DNA of 64,000 nucleotides from Batillaria attramentaria (taxonomy: Eukaryota > Mollusca > Gastropoda > Batillariidae): positions 607,001 to 671,000 of the forward strand of contig JACVVK020000199.1 of the NCBI GenBank assembly GCA_018292915.2, written 5' to 3'. Both the position numbers and the translations under genes were made by a program. This document shows, piece by piece, positions 44,971 to 55,967 of this stretch. The number at the start of each line of letters is the position of its first letter. Position 1 is the first letter of the stretch. Under the pieces are notes generated by a model. That model was not told the origin of the DNA. It did not search any database and saw only the letters and a program-made list of their open reading frames with translations.

Positions 44971-45473
44971 TCCTTCCGTGAACATGCTCTTCCTCCGACC
45001 ACCAACACTAGAATATTCATTTGCCAAACTTTTATAATGTACAATCTTGATCTGTGGAATATGCACAGTAAAACCACTTCGTACGACAAAGCTATATTGC
45101 TTGTACGTCAGTATTTTCGTGATGTTTTTTTTTTCAGCCTTAGTCATTGAAACCTTATCGCCTTGTTTGAAATCCGAGGTCTACAGCCGCTTCAGCCTCG
45201 CGAAATTAGGGGCTAATAGTTTTAAACCATTCGTGCGTGTGCCTCTCCCCCCGTTCTAACTGAATAATGATGCTAAGCGGGAAACAAGGTCTCAGCATCA
45301 GTAGCAATGTTGTAAGGCCATTGGGGGTTATTAGCCTGCATAGTCAAGCCAGTTCATGCCGATGCCATGGAGGTTTAGTGTGTACTTGACGTGGAACTGA
45401 CTCGCAGAGAAGGATACGCGTTCGGATCTGCTGTTTGTTGTGAAACTCATTTTACTGTAACTTGTCGTAGTCC

Positions 45474-45504
<31 letters not shown>

Positions 45505-45618
45505 GGGGGTGACCGATTCGATGAAAACGGCTACCATGTTTTGTTTTATATCCATCACCGTTGTCTTGGACATTTTTTTTATTTTTATTTTTTAGGTGTC
45601 CCAACTTTTTTTGCCAGC
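44971..45618. other. Intergenic, nothing recognised
   Basis: Poly-T/poly-G tract at 45,474-45,510 (about 26 G). Frames across it are shadows. Confidence 0.5.
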
Positions 45619-45673
45619 TCCAGTGGTGTTCCTCCCAGGTCCTGGGTGGAATCCACGGAGGGCTCGAAAGCTG
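45619..45673 (+). repeat. Dispersed repeat, copy 2 (first copy at 3,618)
   Basis: CCAGTGGTGTTCCTCCCAGG, GGGTGGAATCCACGGAGGGC and GAAAGCTGG match 3,618-3,675 in order. Both copies are preceded by a T-rich stretch and a CCAACT word. Confidence 0.6.
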
Positions 45674-45859
45674 GTACATTGGACATTTTTAGGGACAGCA
45701 TTTTCTCAAACACTCCGACCGAGGGCAGAACAAATCTGGCGTGCGCAAAAATAACCCGGAGTACTCTTTCTACAACTATGCAGAAGTAACCTGAGTACAT
45801 AGAAGTGAACGTTTTGGGTGTGTTGGTCTTGCTTCCAAACCAAACAAAATATGCCTGTC

Positions 45860-46010
45860 TGTCTCATCATCATCATCATCATCAGCATCATTCTCTCTCT
45901 CTCTCTCTCTCTCTCTCCTGCAGTCTAGCAACGGCAAGGTTGCAACTGGCCTTTTGGCCAAAATCTTCTACCGTTGGAAAAGTAAAGGATTGTCATTGTC
46001 TCTCTGTTGT
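45860..46010 (+). repeat. (ATC)n-(CT)n and family-C 3' end
   Basis: (ATC)n and (CT)n at 45,866-45,916, then AGCAACGGCAAGGTTGCAAC and ATCTTCTACCGTTGGAAAAG at 45,962-45,981, the family-C order in plus orientation, then TGTCATTGTCTCTCTG as a short tail. Confidence 0.5.
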
Positions 46011-46406
46011 GCATAAAGACAACGACAACTACATGTACCTGCAAAAAATCGTAGAGGCTTTTGACAGCTCGACCCAAGAAGAACTAATGACAGAGATTTA
46101 ACTGCCACCCAGACTTGTGAGGTTCAAACCCGCATCCACAACATTTTGACCTCACCCACTCTTCCCTACTGACATTTCGGCTAGGAACTCCACCCGCCTC
46201 CCAGGCTCCTCTTGTACTGAACTCGTCTGCAACATGCCCGCGGCCTCTTTTGTGAAAACTCTGACATAAGCGGTCAATATGAAAATGGCATCGGCTCACG
46301 CGCTGGTCTGCTGTAGCGGGAGTCAATTAGTGTGTAGATACCTCCACTGGTCAGACGGTAACTGGTAATCATGGGGCCAGTCATCCAGAGGTCAAAACTG
46401 GTACCC

Positions 46407-46772
<366 letters not shown>

Positions 46773-47334
46773 TTTACAGAGAGCTGGTAGGCACACACAC
46801 ACATGGTACACAACATAGGTTAAAAAGAACATAAACACAACAAACGGGAGGTCAAGAAAAGGAAAATCCAGTTGTCTCCCCACAACGTGTTCTTGTGTTT
46901 GCTTTTCCAGTTTGACTAACCGTCAGAATTGAATATTTCCATTTAAAACGGCCCTTTTCTTATATTTGTTTCAGTGAAATCTGACGGCAGTTGTCACAGC
47001 TCCAAGAAGAAAAAATCTGGCAGACTCGTAAGGGAGTGAGTTCCAGACAGAAGCACCAAGCTAGTCGGGAGCCTGACATCGCTCCCATACACAGGTCAGA
47101 CAGAAGTTTCAAGATCTATATTAACCCGTTTATACTCTACAAGTACAACAGAACATTTACTCATTTTGCGGGTTGGAAAATTTTATTTTATTTATTTATT
47201 TATTTTTTTACCCCGGAGAAAGTAGTGTGTTTCGTGGCGTGTCTCGTAGAACTGGAGAGGAAGTCAGTCAGTTAAATATTTATTGTCTTCGGCTGTTAGA
47301 ATTTGTTTTTATGTGTGTGTGAAGAATTAGTTTG

Positions 47335-47731
47335 ATCAGTTTCTTTGTTTCTGTCTGTCTGTCCTTCTTTCTTTGTCTTTCTTTATGTCTTTCTATCTTT
47401 CTGTCTGATTCTTTCTTTCTTTCTTTCTTTCTGTCTTTCTGTCTTTCTTTCTTTGTGTTTTTTCCGATCTTTCTCTCTTTCTTTCTGTCTGATTCTGTCT
47501 GTCTGTCTTTCTGTCTTTCTATCATCTTTCTGTCTGTCATCTTTCTTTCTCTCTGTCTTTCTTCCTGTCTGTCTTTCTTTCTGGCTGTCTTTCTATCTTT
47601 CTGTCTGTCATATTTATGTTTTTCTTTCTTTCTTTCTGGCTGTCTTTCTGTCTATCTTTCTGTCTGTCATATTTATGTTTTTCTTTCTGTCTTTCTTTCT
47701 CTCTGTCTTTTTGTCTTTCTCTCTTTCTGTG
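47335..47731. repeat. (CTTT)n/(CTGT)n polypyrimidine minisatellite
   Basis: About 400 bp of mixed TTTC/TGTC units. One strand is nearly pure pyrimidine. A larger period is visible: CTATCTTTCTGTCTGTCATATTTATG occurs near 47,590 and 47,651. It sits about 200 bp upstream of the first bZIP coding exon. Confidence 0.85.
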
Positions 47732-47912
47732 AGTCGGGATAGCCGAATTTGTAGAGCTCTGTCCTGTTTTTGCTCGGGTCGTGAGTTCGAATCCCGGTGG
47801 AGAGCCAATGAGTTGTGCTGGACTTTTTCGCGTACCTTGGGTTTTTTTTTTTTTTAAAATATCATCCTCATTAAGTGGGAAAGGCCAACAAACCTTTAAA
47901 CAAACAAACACC
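47732..47912 (+). mobile_element. SINE-A, old diverged copy
   Basis: GAGTCGGGATAGCCGAATTT, a clean B box (GAGTTCGAATCCCGG), then a changed linker, a poly-T insertion, AAATATCATCCTCATTAAGTGG and AAGGCCAACAAACC. It ends about 25 bp before the splice acceptor of the bZIP exon, so it lies in the upstream intron or 5' flank. Confidence 0.7.
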
Positions 47913-47940
47913 TCAAAGTTCTTTCTTTATTTTAGGCAGA

Positions 47941-48653
47941 ATGCTGTCACCGGACCATTTCGGGGCCGCTATGACGGACGACAGAGGGGCGCCCAACCCC
48001 TGGCTGCCCGGAGAGAACGCTAGTGAACTAATGCCCAAGGTGGGCCACAGGCGGCCCAAACGCATCATACCGGACGACGAGAAGGACGAAAAGTATTGGG
48101 AGAAACGAAAACGGAACAATATGGTAAGTCTTTCACAACACGTGTGCGGGCACGGTCGGTTACTATGTAGGCTGCACAGTATGTGTAGAAAACGTTTCCA
48201 CGACCGTGCACCCTGCTTTTGTGCAGAGCCCTTTGAATACCGTTGCCAACCACACACCCAGACCCTGGGCGTTGACGCGTGAGGACGCTGTTACCAAGCA
48301 CCCACAACCCATTTTACCTCCACTCTCTACCGAAATTTGGTAGAAAATGGTAGTACTGGTCCGTCAGCCAAAGTCACAAGCGGACATCTTATTTACGCGA
48401 GAAGAGGCGCCGAGACTGAGCTTCCAGCATGCCATTTTACAGCACGTCTTCTTACAACAAGCAAACAAAGAAAGAAGAAAGCAAGAAACACGAGATGAGC
48501 TGGACTACTGTTGTAATAATCAGGTTTAAGTGGTCAAGCCGAATAAGATGTTGTAATAATAATAATAATAATACATGGCTTTTATAGAGCGCCGTTCTCC
48601 AGCTTCAAGGACTCGCTGCGCTTAAAGCACACACACACACACACACGCACACA

Positions 48654-48684
<31 letters not shown>

Positions 48685-50787
48685 GCTATTTACATCCCCT
48701 CCGTTTACATACAATTTGGCAGTGCAATGAACTCATGATGCACACAGACACTGAGGCTTAACAGAGGTTTAGCTGTCAAAGGCTTGGCGGAAGAGATAGG
48801 TCTTCAGATGCGATTTAAACAGACGCAGTGAGGTCTGAAGGCGGAGTTCGATTGGCAAAGAGTTCCAGACAGTCGGGGCTAAAAAGCTGAAAGAGCGCTC
48901 TCCGGCAGTTTTCATGTTACGCTTCGGAATTGTGAGGAGTTTTTCGCTAGCGGAACGCAGGGTGCGCGACGATTGATACTTACAGAGTAAGGCCGACAGG
49001 TAGGGAGGAAGAAAACCCTCGAAGAAACGGAATAATAACATGTATGTCTTTGCAGGCAGCGAAACGCTCCCGGGAGAACAAGCGCCAGTTGGAGGTGGAC
49101 ATTCGGAACAAGGTGAGCTACCTGGAGGAGGACAACGCGCTGCTGAGGAAGGAGGTGATGATGATCAAGGCCAGGTTTGGGATGCCGATGGACCAGAGTG
49201 TACTCACGCCAGAGGAACGGGCACAGTGCCTGCAGGTGTGTTGGCAGCAGAGTCTTGTGATCCTACGACAAACTGTAACAAAATAAAACGCACCCCCCCC
49301 CCCCACACCTCCACAAACAAAGAAACAAGCCAAAACAAACAAGCAAACAACTTAGCCCAGTCCAACCCAACCCAACTCAACTCAAACCCAAACCCAAACA
49401 CAACCCACCCCACTCCACCACAACCTACCCGAGCCCACCCCAGCTCATCCCACCTCACCCAAAACAACAACACAAATTTCTTATTTTTTGTGTATAGATA
49501 TTCTATTAAGTGATACTGCTTTCATGAACTTCAGACTCAAATGCTCGAAGTCACCATTTCGTTTTCACAATAAATAATAATAATAATAAAAATTATTGCG
49601 AATACAGAATTGACATTATTGTGAATACAGAATAGGTGTTTCATCTCATCTGTCACCAGGAGGTGAAGAACGCCCAGGCAGCGGCAGCGGAATCAGCGGC
49701 CCAGGGCCTCAAGCTGGAGGAGCATGGAGATCACGTGAGCTCCACGTCATCAGGCGCCTACCCCTTATCTATGCTAGGTCACCAGGACGACCGCGATCTC
49801 ACGGGGCACGGGCGAGGCATGCCCGACCCCAGGGTCACCAACAGCCCCGGGGACGGCCAGCACAAGGTTCAGGTGAAGGAGGAATCGTCCCTCGGGGACG
49901 TGTCTGACGCCGGGGTGTTCGTCACGAATGGTCAGTCCGTCTATGGTCCTTACAGCCCACCCGTCGTGTGGGGGCCGACTGGGGGTCAGCACGGGGGAGG
50001 GGTTCACCACGCCGGGTACGGAGCCATGCACGGGATGGGGCAGCAGCAGCAGCATCACCACCAGAACGCGTACGCCAGTGCCCAGACCGGGCACACCAAA
50101 CTCCCGTCAACCAACAATGCTTTTCACGAGAAACCTCCCAACCTGTCCGGACCTTACGGGCACCCTCGCTACAGCAGCGTGGCCGCTGTCGCCACCAACG
50201 GCATGACGACGGCCTCCACGACCGCTGGCGGCGTCGTCTCCAACAACAGCGGCCACTACGCCACGGACACGAGGACTCCCTACGACTACTTCATGGCGGC
50301 AGCCTACTCGCAGGGTCAGGCCATCTACAGCCCGGCCAACAACAGCTCCATGCTGTCCGTCCCCACTCCCGCCGATCTCTCCCTAGCAACGCGCGGCGAC
50401 AAGCACCAGCACAACGACGTCAACGGGCTCGTGGACAAGTCGTCGCTCCCCGATGGCGCACAGGTACCGCAGAGCATGGCCACGTCACTGGCAAACTCCC
50501 ACGCCCTCAGCACGTCTCGCCTGGACGGTCTGAACGCTCTCATCGCCGCCTCCGTCAGCATGGCGCAGCGAGACTCGCTTTACCACGGGGTGGTGGCCAA
50601 CAGCGGGAACAGCGCCGAGGACCTGCTCGGTGCTGTTGGCGGCGAGCACGCAGTAGGAGGTGGAAATAACAGCCAAGACGGTCACGACCGCGACACGCTG
50701 GCGAAAGAGAACGACGAACTGAAGATGCACATCCGGAAACTGACGGCACATATGGAACACATGCAAAAGGTGGCCATGAAGAACTGA
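47941..50787 (+). CDS. bZIP transcription factor, NFIL3/PAR/CES-2 type (three coding exons visible)
   Basis: Nuclear DNA-binding regulator of the family that includes vertebrate NFIL3, HLF/TEF/DBP, fly Vrille and worm CES-2, which bind TTACGTAA-like sites as dimers. Coding exons: 47,936-48,123 (ATG 47,941; acceptor TTTTAG, donor GTAAGT), 49,056-49,235 (TTTGCAG; donor GTGTGT, weaker) and 49,660-50,787 (CACCAG; stop TGA). All junctions are phase 0, giving 496 residues. Basic region about 38-67 with IIPDDEKDEKYWEKRKRNN and NxxAAxxSR (59-67); zipper heptads I77, L84, L91, I98. The first intron splits the basic region after NNM. Exon 3 is low complexity (Ala-, Gln/His-, Ser/Gly-rich), probably regulatory. 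Residues 466-496 form a second heptad series (L468, L475, L482, M489). The open frame continues upstream of the ATG to the acceptor, so further 5' coding cannot be excluded. Confidence 0.9.
48545..49040 (-). mobile_element. CR1/L2-like LINE 3' fragment in bZIP intron 1
   Basis: The minus-strand frame 49,041-48,769 carries the C-terminal signature of CR1/L2-type LINE proteins: LPPYLSALLCKYQSSRTLRS, then GERSFSFLAPTVWNSLPIEL and LRLFKSHLKTYLFRQAF before a stop. A 3' UTR of about 220 bp follows, with (CA)n/(ACGC)n at 48,637-48,684 and GGCGCTCTATAAAAGCCATG, ending in an (ATT)n tail (48,555-48,572). It lacks RT and endonuclease (5'-truncated) but its visible frame is intact. It ends only about 15-25 bp before the splice acceptor at 49,055. 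Confidence 0.82.
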
Positions 50788-50844
50788 CTTCCAGCGTTGA
50801 ACTGACGTCATATGGTGAAGTGAAGTCATGAGATGCAGTGACAT

Positions 50845-51118
50845 CACGTATAGAAGAATGCCAGAAATCAAGCTGCATTCACAGACACCACGCGGTTGTG
50901 GCGGTTCATCGAGGTTCAGTTCGGCCCACGTCATTCCGGCTTCCTTCATTTCTGCGTCGACACTCCTGCGCCAAGTCTGTTTCGGGCGACCCACTTTCCG
51001 TTTACCTTGTGGATTCCAGTCAGTCTAGGGCCTGCCTAGTGATGTAGGATGCAGGCTTTCGTGGCGTGTGGCCTATCCAACCCCATTTCCGCTTCTTGGT
51101 CTTTATAGGCATCTGATG
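50845..51118 (-). mobile_element. RTE-like LINE C-terminal fragment, antisense in the bZIP 3' UTR region
   Basis: The minus strand reads KKRKWGWIGHTPRKPASYIT then RQALD, and after a small frame change GRPKQTWRRSVDAEMKEAGM then TWAEL. This order (WxWIGHxxRK ... RQALxWNP ... GRPxxTWRR ... EMKExGxTW) is the typical C-terminus of RTE-type LINE polyproteins in animals. The fragment is about 270 bp, frameshifted, and starts about 60 bp after the bZIP stop codon, so it is probably transcribed within that 3' UTR. Confidence 0.75.
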
Positions 51119-51903
51119 TGTCAGTGTTTATATGTAAAGTTGATGTTATCGACTTTTTTTAGAACGTGAAACATGGATGTTTGTGATTCTTTGTCGTGTA
51201 AAATGATTCGAGATGTAAAATGTACTGGATCCATGGAGTAGACAAACTGGACTACTGCTTGATTTCTTCGTGAAATGAAATGTCCGTTGCCCTATTTAAA
51301 AACCTTTTTTGTGTTCAATTTAGAATCACACAGCCACTGGCGAAAATACCGCCTGTATGCTCGTGGTCTTGACGTGGTAGAGGGGTAATGACCAAAGGGA
51401 GGCAACACTTGCGCCTGTTGTTTGACCAAGTAGCTGTGGCTACCTCCCTTGATTTGCAAACCTTCCGCGGTCATCTTAGTGCAGCAGCCTCAGCGAATGT
51501 CTGACGTGACATTGTTAGTCGCCGGGTCGCATGCGATAGGTTATAGGTATATTGCGGCAGACGCTGAGCGTTTCGGCTTCTGTTTGCTGAATGCCAGCCT
51601 TTGTGAGGTTGCAATTGTGTATGTGTGTAGGTGGTACGAGGTTAGACTGTGACACCATCAAAACAGTCCGGCAACTGAATGTGTTTTACGTCATTCGCGG
51701 GGAAAAGGGGCCTTTGACTGTGAATGGTACAGCCGGCTACGTTTGTTCAACAGAATCGACATTAAAACTAAAGCAAATTAAAGAAAAACTGTTCTTCACA
51801 GTCGGCCCCAAGAAAAACTGTGCGTCTCAGTCGGCCCCTTCCCTTAGTCATCTCCTTCTCCCCCTCTGTTCCCTTGACTCTCCCCCCTTTTTTCCCCCTC
51901 ACA
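51119..51903. other. bZIP 3' flank, no separate gene
   Basis: Unique-looking sequence. ATTAAA at 51,761 could serve as a polyadenylation signal, but there is no way to choose a cleavage site from sequence alone. Frames running into the next array are not genes. Confidence 0.4.
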
Positions 51904-52413
51904 GGGTACAAGCTCAGGGACTTTGTGTGGAAGCAGTTCTATCCCAGGTACTTTTTGTGGACGTATGTCTAGCCGAGGATACTTTGTGTGGAAGTCGTTT
52001 TAGCTCAGGTGCTTTGTGTGGAAGTCGTTCTAGCTCATGTACTTTCTGTGGAAGTACCTCTAGCTCAGGTGCTTTGTGTGGAAGTTCTAGCTCATGTACT
52101 TTCTGTGGAAGTACCTCTAGCTCAGGTACTTTGTGTGGAAGTCGTTCTAGCACAGCGACTTCAGTGGAAGTAGCTCTAGCTTAGGGACTTTCTGTGAAAG
52201 TAGTTCTAGCTCAGGAACTTTCTATGGAAATAGTTCTAGCTCAGGAACTTTCTATGGAAGTAGTTCTAGCTCAGGAATTTTCTATGGAAGTAGTTCTAGC
52301 TCAGGGACTTTCTGTGGAAGTATGTCTACCTCAGGGAATTTCTATGAAAGTAGTTCTAGCTCAGGGACTTTCTATGAAAGTAGTTCTAGCTCAGGGACTT
52401 TCTATGAAAGTCA
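51904..52413 (+). repeat. 30-bp minisatellite, about 17 units
   Basis: Units read GGAAGTAGTTCTAGCTCAGG then GACTTTCTAT or variants; early units have ACTTTGTGT and are more diverged, late ones are nearly identical. One unit near 52,083 is shortened. Because 30 is a multiple of 3, several frames stay open across it and give repeat peptides such as VVLAQELSME; these are not proposed as proteins. Confidence 0.92.
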
Positions 52414-52843
52414 GTAGTTCGAACTACCAGCGCTTGCAGTCGGCAAACCCGCTTTGAGCAGAAAATTAAATGAGTGTTATTTTCATTCTCACATTCAGGT
52501 GCACAATGCTGTTTCCTTGTCGTATTATTGATGTCTATGAACTCCTTTGATGTGACTTTCAAAGAATTGTGTTAGAAAAATATTTTTATTTCTATCCTGT
52601 TACAGTTCACATACGTTGATCAGGTGTTACAACTTTATTGGTAAAACAAGTAATATTTCGTCCTTACCTGTTGATCAGGTGTGATGACTGCTATTTTACT
52701 ATACAGCCCTTTCTTACCTCAGCTAGTATCTTTAAAGTTCTTTGTGTGTTGTTGTTGTTTTGTTTTTCATGTATACAATACATGTATGTGTTGGTATGGG
52801 TATGTACAATGTGTATTTTTGTCTCGTTAAACTTCATGGTGCA

Positions 52844-52844
<1 letters not shown>

Positions 52845-52930
<86 letters not shown>
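52845..52930. repeat. (GT)n microsatellite, about 43 units
   Basis: Pure GT run. The 430 bp to its left (52,414-52,844) and the 300 bp to its right hold no recognised feature. Confidence 0.92.
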
Positions 52931-52934
<4 letters not shown>

Positions 52935-53239
52935 CGCGTCTATGTATTGCCTTTTATTCGTTGTTCCAGAAGTCGATTGTAATTCTGACTTCTTCAAATG
53001 CACGAGTTTTCTCTCAGGGATTGCATGTACATAGCAAACGTATTTGTGTCTAATCTAATCATACCCCTTTTCTATTTGTCAGTTATGTGGTCCGTGTTGT
53101 GTTGTGTACTGACGCATATCGCTTTATGATACAGTCCCATTATGATGCAGTAAGACTCTACATTGTGTAGCATGTGTTACCGTTTTCCGCAGCAGTGACT
53201 TGGTGATCTCACTAATGCTCTCTCGTTTTGTTTCGGTTT

Positions 53240-53452
53240 TTTTGATGACGATGACGATGTTAATGTTGCAGATATTAATGGTGGTGTTTCGATAGTTTGG
53301 AATGACGTTCGGATCATCAACGACGATGACGATGCTGATATTACTGACGACGACGACGACGACAATGATGTTGGAGGTGGTGGTGGTGGTGGTGGTGGTG
53401 GTGGTGGTGGTGGTGGTGGTGATGATGATGATGATGACGATGACGATGGCGT
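53240..53452. repeat. (GAT/GAC)n and (GGT)n trinucleotide region
   Basis: Mixed GATGAC units at 53,243-53,350, then (GAC)n, (GGT)n at 53,373-53,420 and (GAT)n again to 53,450. Plus-strand translation gives Asp- or Gly-rich text, but no start or family context supports a gene. Confidence 0.85.
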
Positions 53453-53769
53453 AGTTTTAAGACACTTTCATGGAGTTGTATTGAAGAGGGGTAGAGGGAC
53501 GGCTGCATGGTAGGGGGCAAGTAGTCGAGCTGTAGACTGGGAGGTTGGGTGAAGGAGGGTGTTGTTGTGGGTGGTGGTGGGTGGCGGTGGATTTAGTTCA
53601 GTTCAATTCAGGTCAAATCAGTTCAGTTTAGTTCAATCCAATTCAATTCAATTCATCACTAGACACTGGCAATTGGGTTGCAGCGAAAAGAAATTAATAC
53701 ACGCAGAAACACCACCACTCACATATCGCATCATAGTGTAAGGTATTGACGCTATAATCAAGTGTATAC

Positions 53770-53890
53770 GTCCTAAATGGCCCGTGACGAATCGTGTACG
53801 TCATCAATGTCTTAGCAGTGACGAAGTGTGAACGTCATCAGTGGCCTCTGGCGAAGTATGTACGTCATCAATGGCCTGTGACGAAATGTG
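53770..53890 (+). repeat. Four-unit 30-bp tandem repeat with ACGTCATCA core
   Basis: TGACGAAGTGTGTACGTCAT then CAATGGCCTG recurs at about 53,786, 53,820, 53,848 and 53,877 with a few changes. Three units carry TACGTCATCA or AACGTCATCA. Confidence 0.75.
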
Positions 53891-54470
53891 CTTTACAGAA
53901 AATCAGGTTCAATGTACGGGTAAAAAAAATGTCAACGTCAAGTGTTCATTATCTGTTCTTCTCGCTGTTCATGTCAAAGACTCTGTCACCATTTATAACT
54001 ATTTAAAGCCCACGTATTCAGGATAATGACTGTGGTTTTCGAACGTGTGTATTCGTGGAATTGTATATTATATTATTATCTGAGTACTTTGCATGTTATG
54101 AAATCGTCTTGTTTGACACGGTTGAAACACACACACGTGTTTGGGTAAGGTAATATTCGTGCTTGTTGCATTGTCATTTTGTTGAGTGGCATTCAGGTTT
54201 TGCTTATTCTGTTCGTTACATCGATCACGACCATCTGTTTGGTTTCTCTTAGCACGCGTTGGTCTAATTGTTTAGCATTTTTTTTTTCAAATCGATATAT
54301 ATATATATAATATATATTTTTTTTTTGGAGGAGCGGATTGCCCTCGGTGGAGATGGGGTGGGGGGGTGGGGGGGGGGTGGGAGTAGGGGAGATGGGGGTG
54401 GGGGGGGGGGCTTTGTTGAGGAGAAAACAAGCAAATCAACAAAGGTTCATTTGTACAAATGTTCCCAATT

Positions 54471-54475
<5 letters not shown>
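53891..54475. other. Intergenic, nothing recognised
   Basis: (TA)n near 54,296-54,318 and G-rich DNA at 54,355-54,412. No gene-like frame. Confidence 0.5.

Positions 54476-54549
<74 letters not shown>
54476..54549. repeat. (GT)n microsatellite, about 37 units
   Basis: Pure GT run. The following 400 bp up to 54,940 show no recognised feature except G-rich tracts at 54,885-54,946. Confidence 0.92.
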
Positions 54550-54550
<1 letters not shown>

Positions 54551-54944
54551 TAAGGACGTTGGTTTGCATATATATTTGCGAAATCAGATACCAGAGATTG
54601 CATTTAAAAATCTGGAATCGACCAGAGTGTACAGTTAAGTATAAGTGTCTTTATTGTTTGTCAGTCAGTTTGTTTATCTGTCTGTCTGCTGATTAAGAGG
54701 TTGGTAGCACCATTGTTGACTGTTTTGCTTTGGAGAACGCTTTTAGGCGGTATAACTTGCTGGCCGAAAATTAACAAGAAGGGTTGCGTTTTTGTGTGGC
54801 TGTCATTGCTTTATCAGACCTTATGAACTTTTTTCCTTGGATCTTTGTTTGTTTGTTTTTGGTCCATGGACGCGGAATTGAGGGGTGGGGGTGGGGCTGG
54901 GGCTGGGGGGGGGGTGCGGGAGGGGTTGGTGAGGGGGGGGGGGG

Positions 54945-55058
54945 GTAATGTCGTTTTCCACAAGGACAAGGCAAAAAAAAAAAAAAAAAAAAAAGCCAGC
55001 ACAAACTGATACTCGGTCCTAGCCGGTATTCGAACTCACGATCGGAGCATTGAAAGTT
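54945..55058 (-). mobile_element. SINE-A fragment with poly-A expansion
   Basis: Minus strand: CATTGAAAGTT region, GTGAGTTCGAATACCGGCT (B box), then a changed linker (AGTTTGTGCTGGC), a run of about 23 T in place of the CTTTTT of the linker, then a shortened tail. The internal poly-T growth is unusual among the copies. Confidence 0.65.
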
Positions 55059-55872
55059 GTGTTTAGTACTTTTGTTTTTTTTGTTTTTTGTTTTAAAGAG
55101 GCGTTTTAGAGCTTGTGGAAGGGTAGACGCCACTTAGTACTCGTTATTATTATTATTACTATTGCTCTTTCATCTCTTGTTGGATGTACTGTAGGGCGAG
55201 GAACGTGTGTGTGTGTGTGGGGGGGGGGGGAACTGATGGGTGGATGGAGGGCACGTTTCGCCGGGGGTGGGGATGGGTTTTTAACGGAGATGGGGTGGGG
55301 GTGGGTTGGGGGGGGGGGTTGAGAATGGCTGATTCATTACTGGTCTTTGACACTTTTGGTAAAGGTATGGTCTGGTATGGTGGGCCTCTCCTCGGCACAC
55401 ATATCCGTCTTTTCGAAACGCTCAAGGCGCCGCAAGGCTGGGAGACGGAGCAGTGAAAGCCTGCTGCTGCTACGAGCTACTTTGTGTGCGAACGTTTACT
55501 TTGATGCGTGCGACATATTTCTGGTTTCCACTTCGGGGATGAGGGGATGGGGTGAGGGTTTCAATCATTAAAACCTTCATGTTGATGTTCGTTCCTCTTT
55601 TCACGATTCATCGGTTTCATTGGTGTGAGAACCAAGCAACCCAACTGACCAATTCATGCAGTATGTGACGTGTTGTTAGAGAGACAGCTTTAATTTTTTT
55701 TTTTTTTTTTGCGTTGTTCACCAAGAAGAGACAATGGTAGATGCACTTGTAGTCACATCTTTCACCAGTCTTCTGGTATTTATTTATTGTTTTGTTTCCG
55801 AATTTTCCCCCTTGATTATCAATTAAAGACGACTTCACAGGAACTTGGATCATGTATTTGCTGTAGTTTGAA

Positions 55873-55875
<3 letters not shown>
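55059..55875. other. Intergenic, G-rich tracts, nothing recognised
   Basis: Poly-G-type tracts at 55,217-55,231 and 55,280-55,320 create Gly-rich frames. No gene was seen. Confidence 0.5.

Positions 55876-55965
<90 letters not shown>
55876..55965. repeat. (GT)n microsatellite, about 44 units
   Basis: Pure GT run. The 400 bp to its right end in CAA-rich simple sequence (56,265-56,400). Confidence 0.92.

Positions 55966-55967
<2 letters not shown>

Noticed and set aside
47280..47911. Ser/Phe/Leu-rich 136-170 codon plus-strand frames and Lys/Arg/Asp-rich minus-strand frames
   Set aside because: They come from the (CTTT)n/(CTGT)n array followed by a SINE; not a transmembrane protein.
47875..48282. 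bZIP exon 1 read as one 135-codon protein extending to 48,282
   Set aside because: The frame past 48,123 runs into the intron after a strong GTAAGT; the bZIP basic region is completed only by joining to 49,056.
49968..50669. Arg/His/Gln-rich 233-codon frame overlapping bZIP exon 3
   Set aside because: A +1 frame shadow of the GC-rich coding exon; the bZIP frame has the splice-compatible ends.
51591..52457. Repeat protein with Ser/Cys/Gly or Val-Leu-Ala-Gln units
   Set aside because: The 30-bp unit keeps all frames open; frames change between parts of the array and no start, signal peptide or splice context supports translation.
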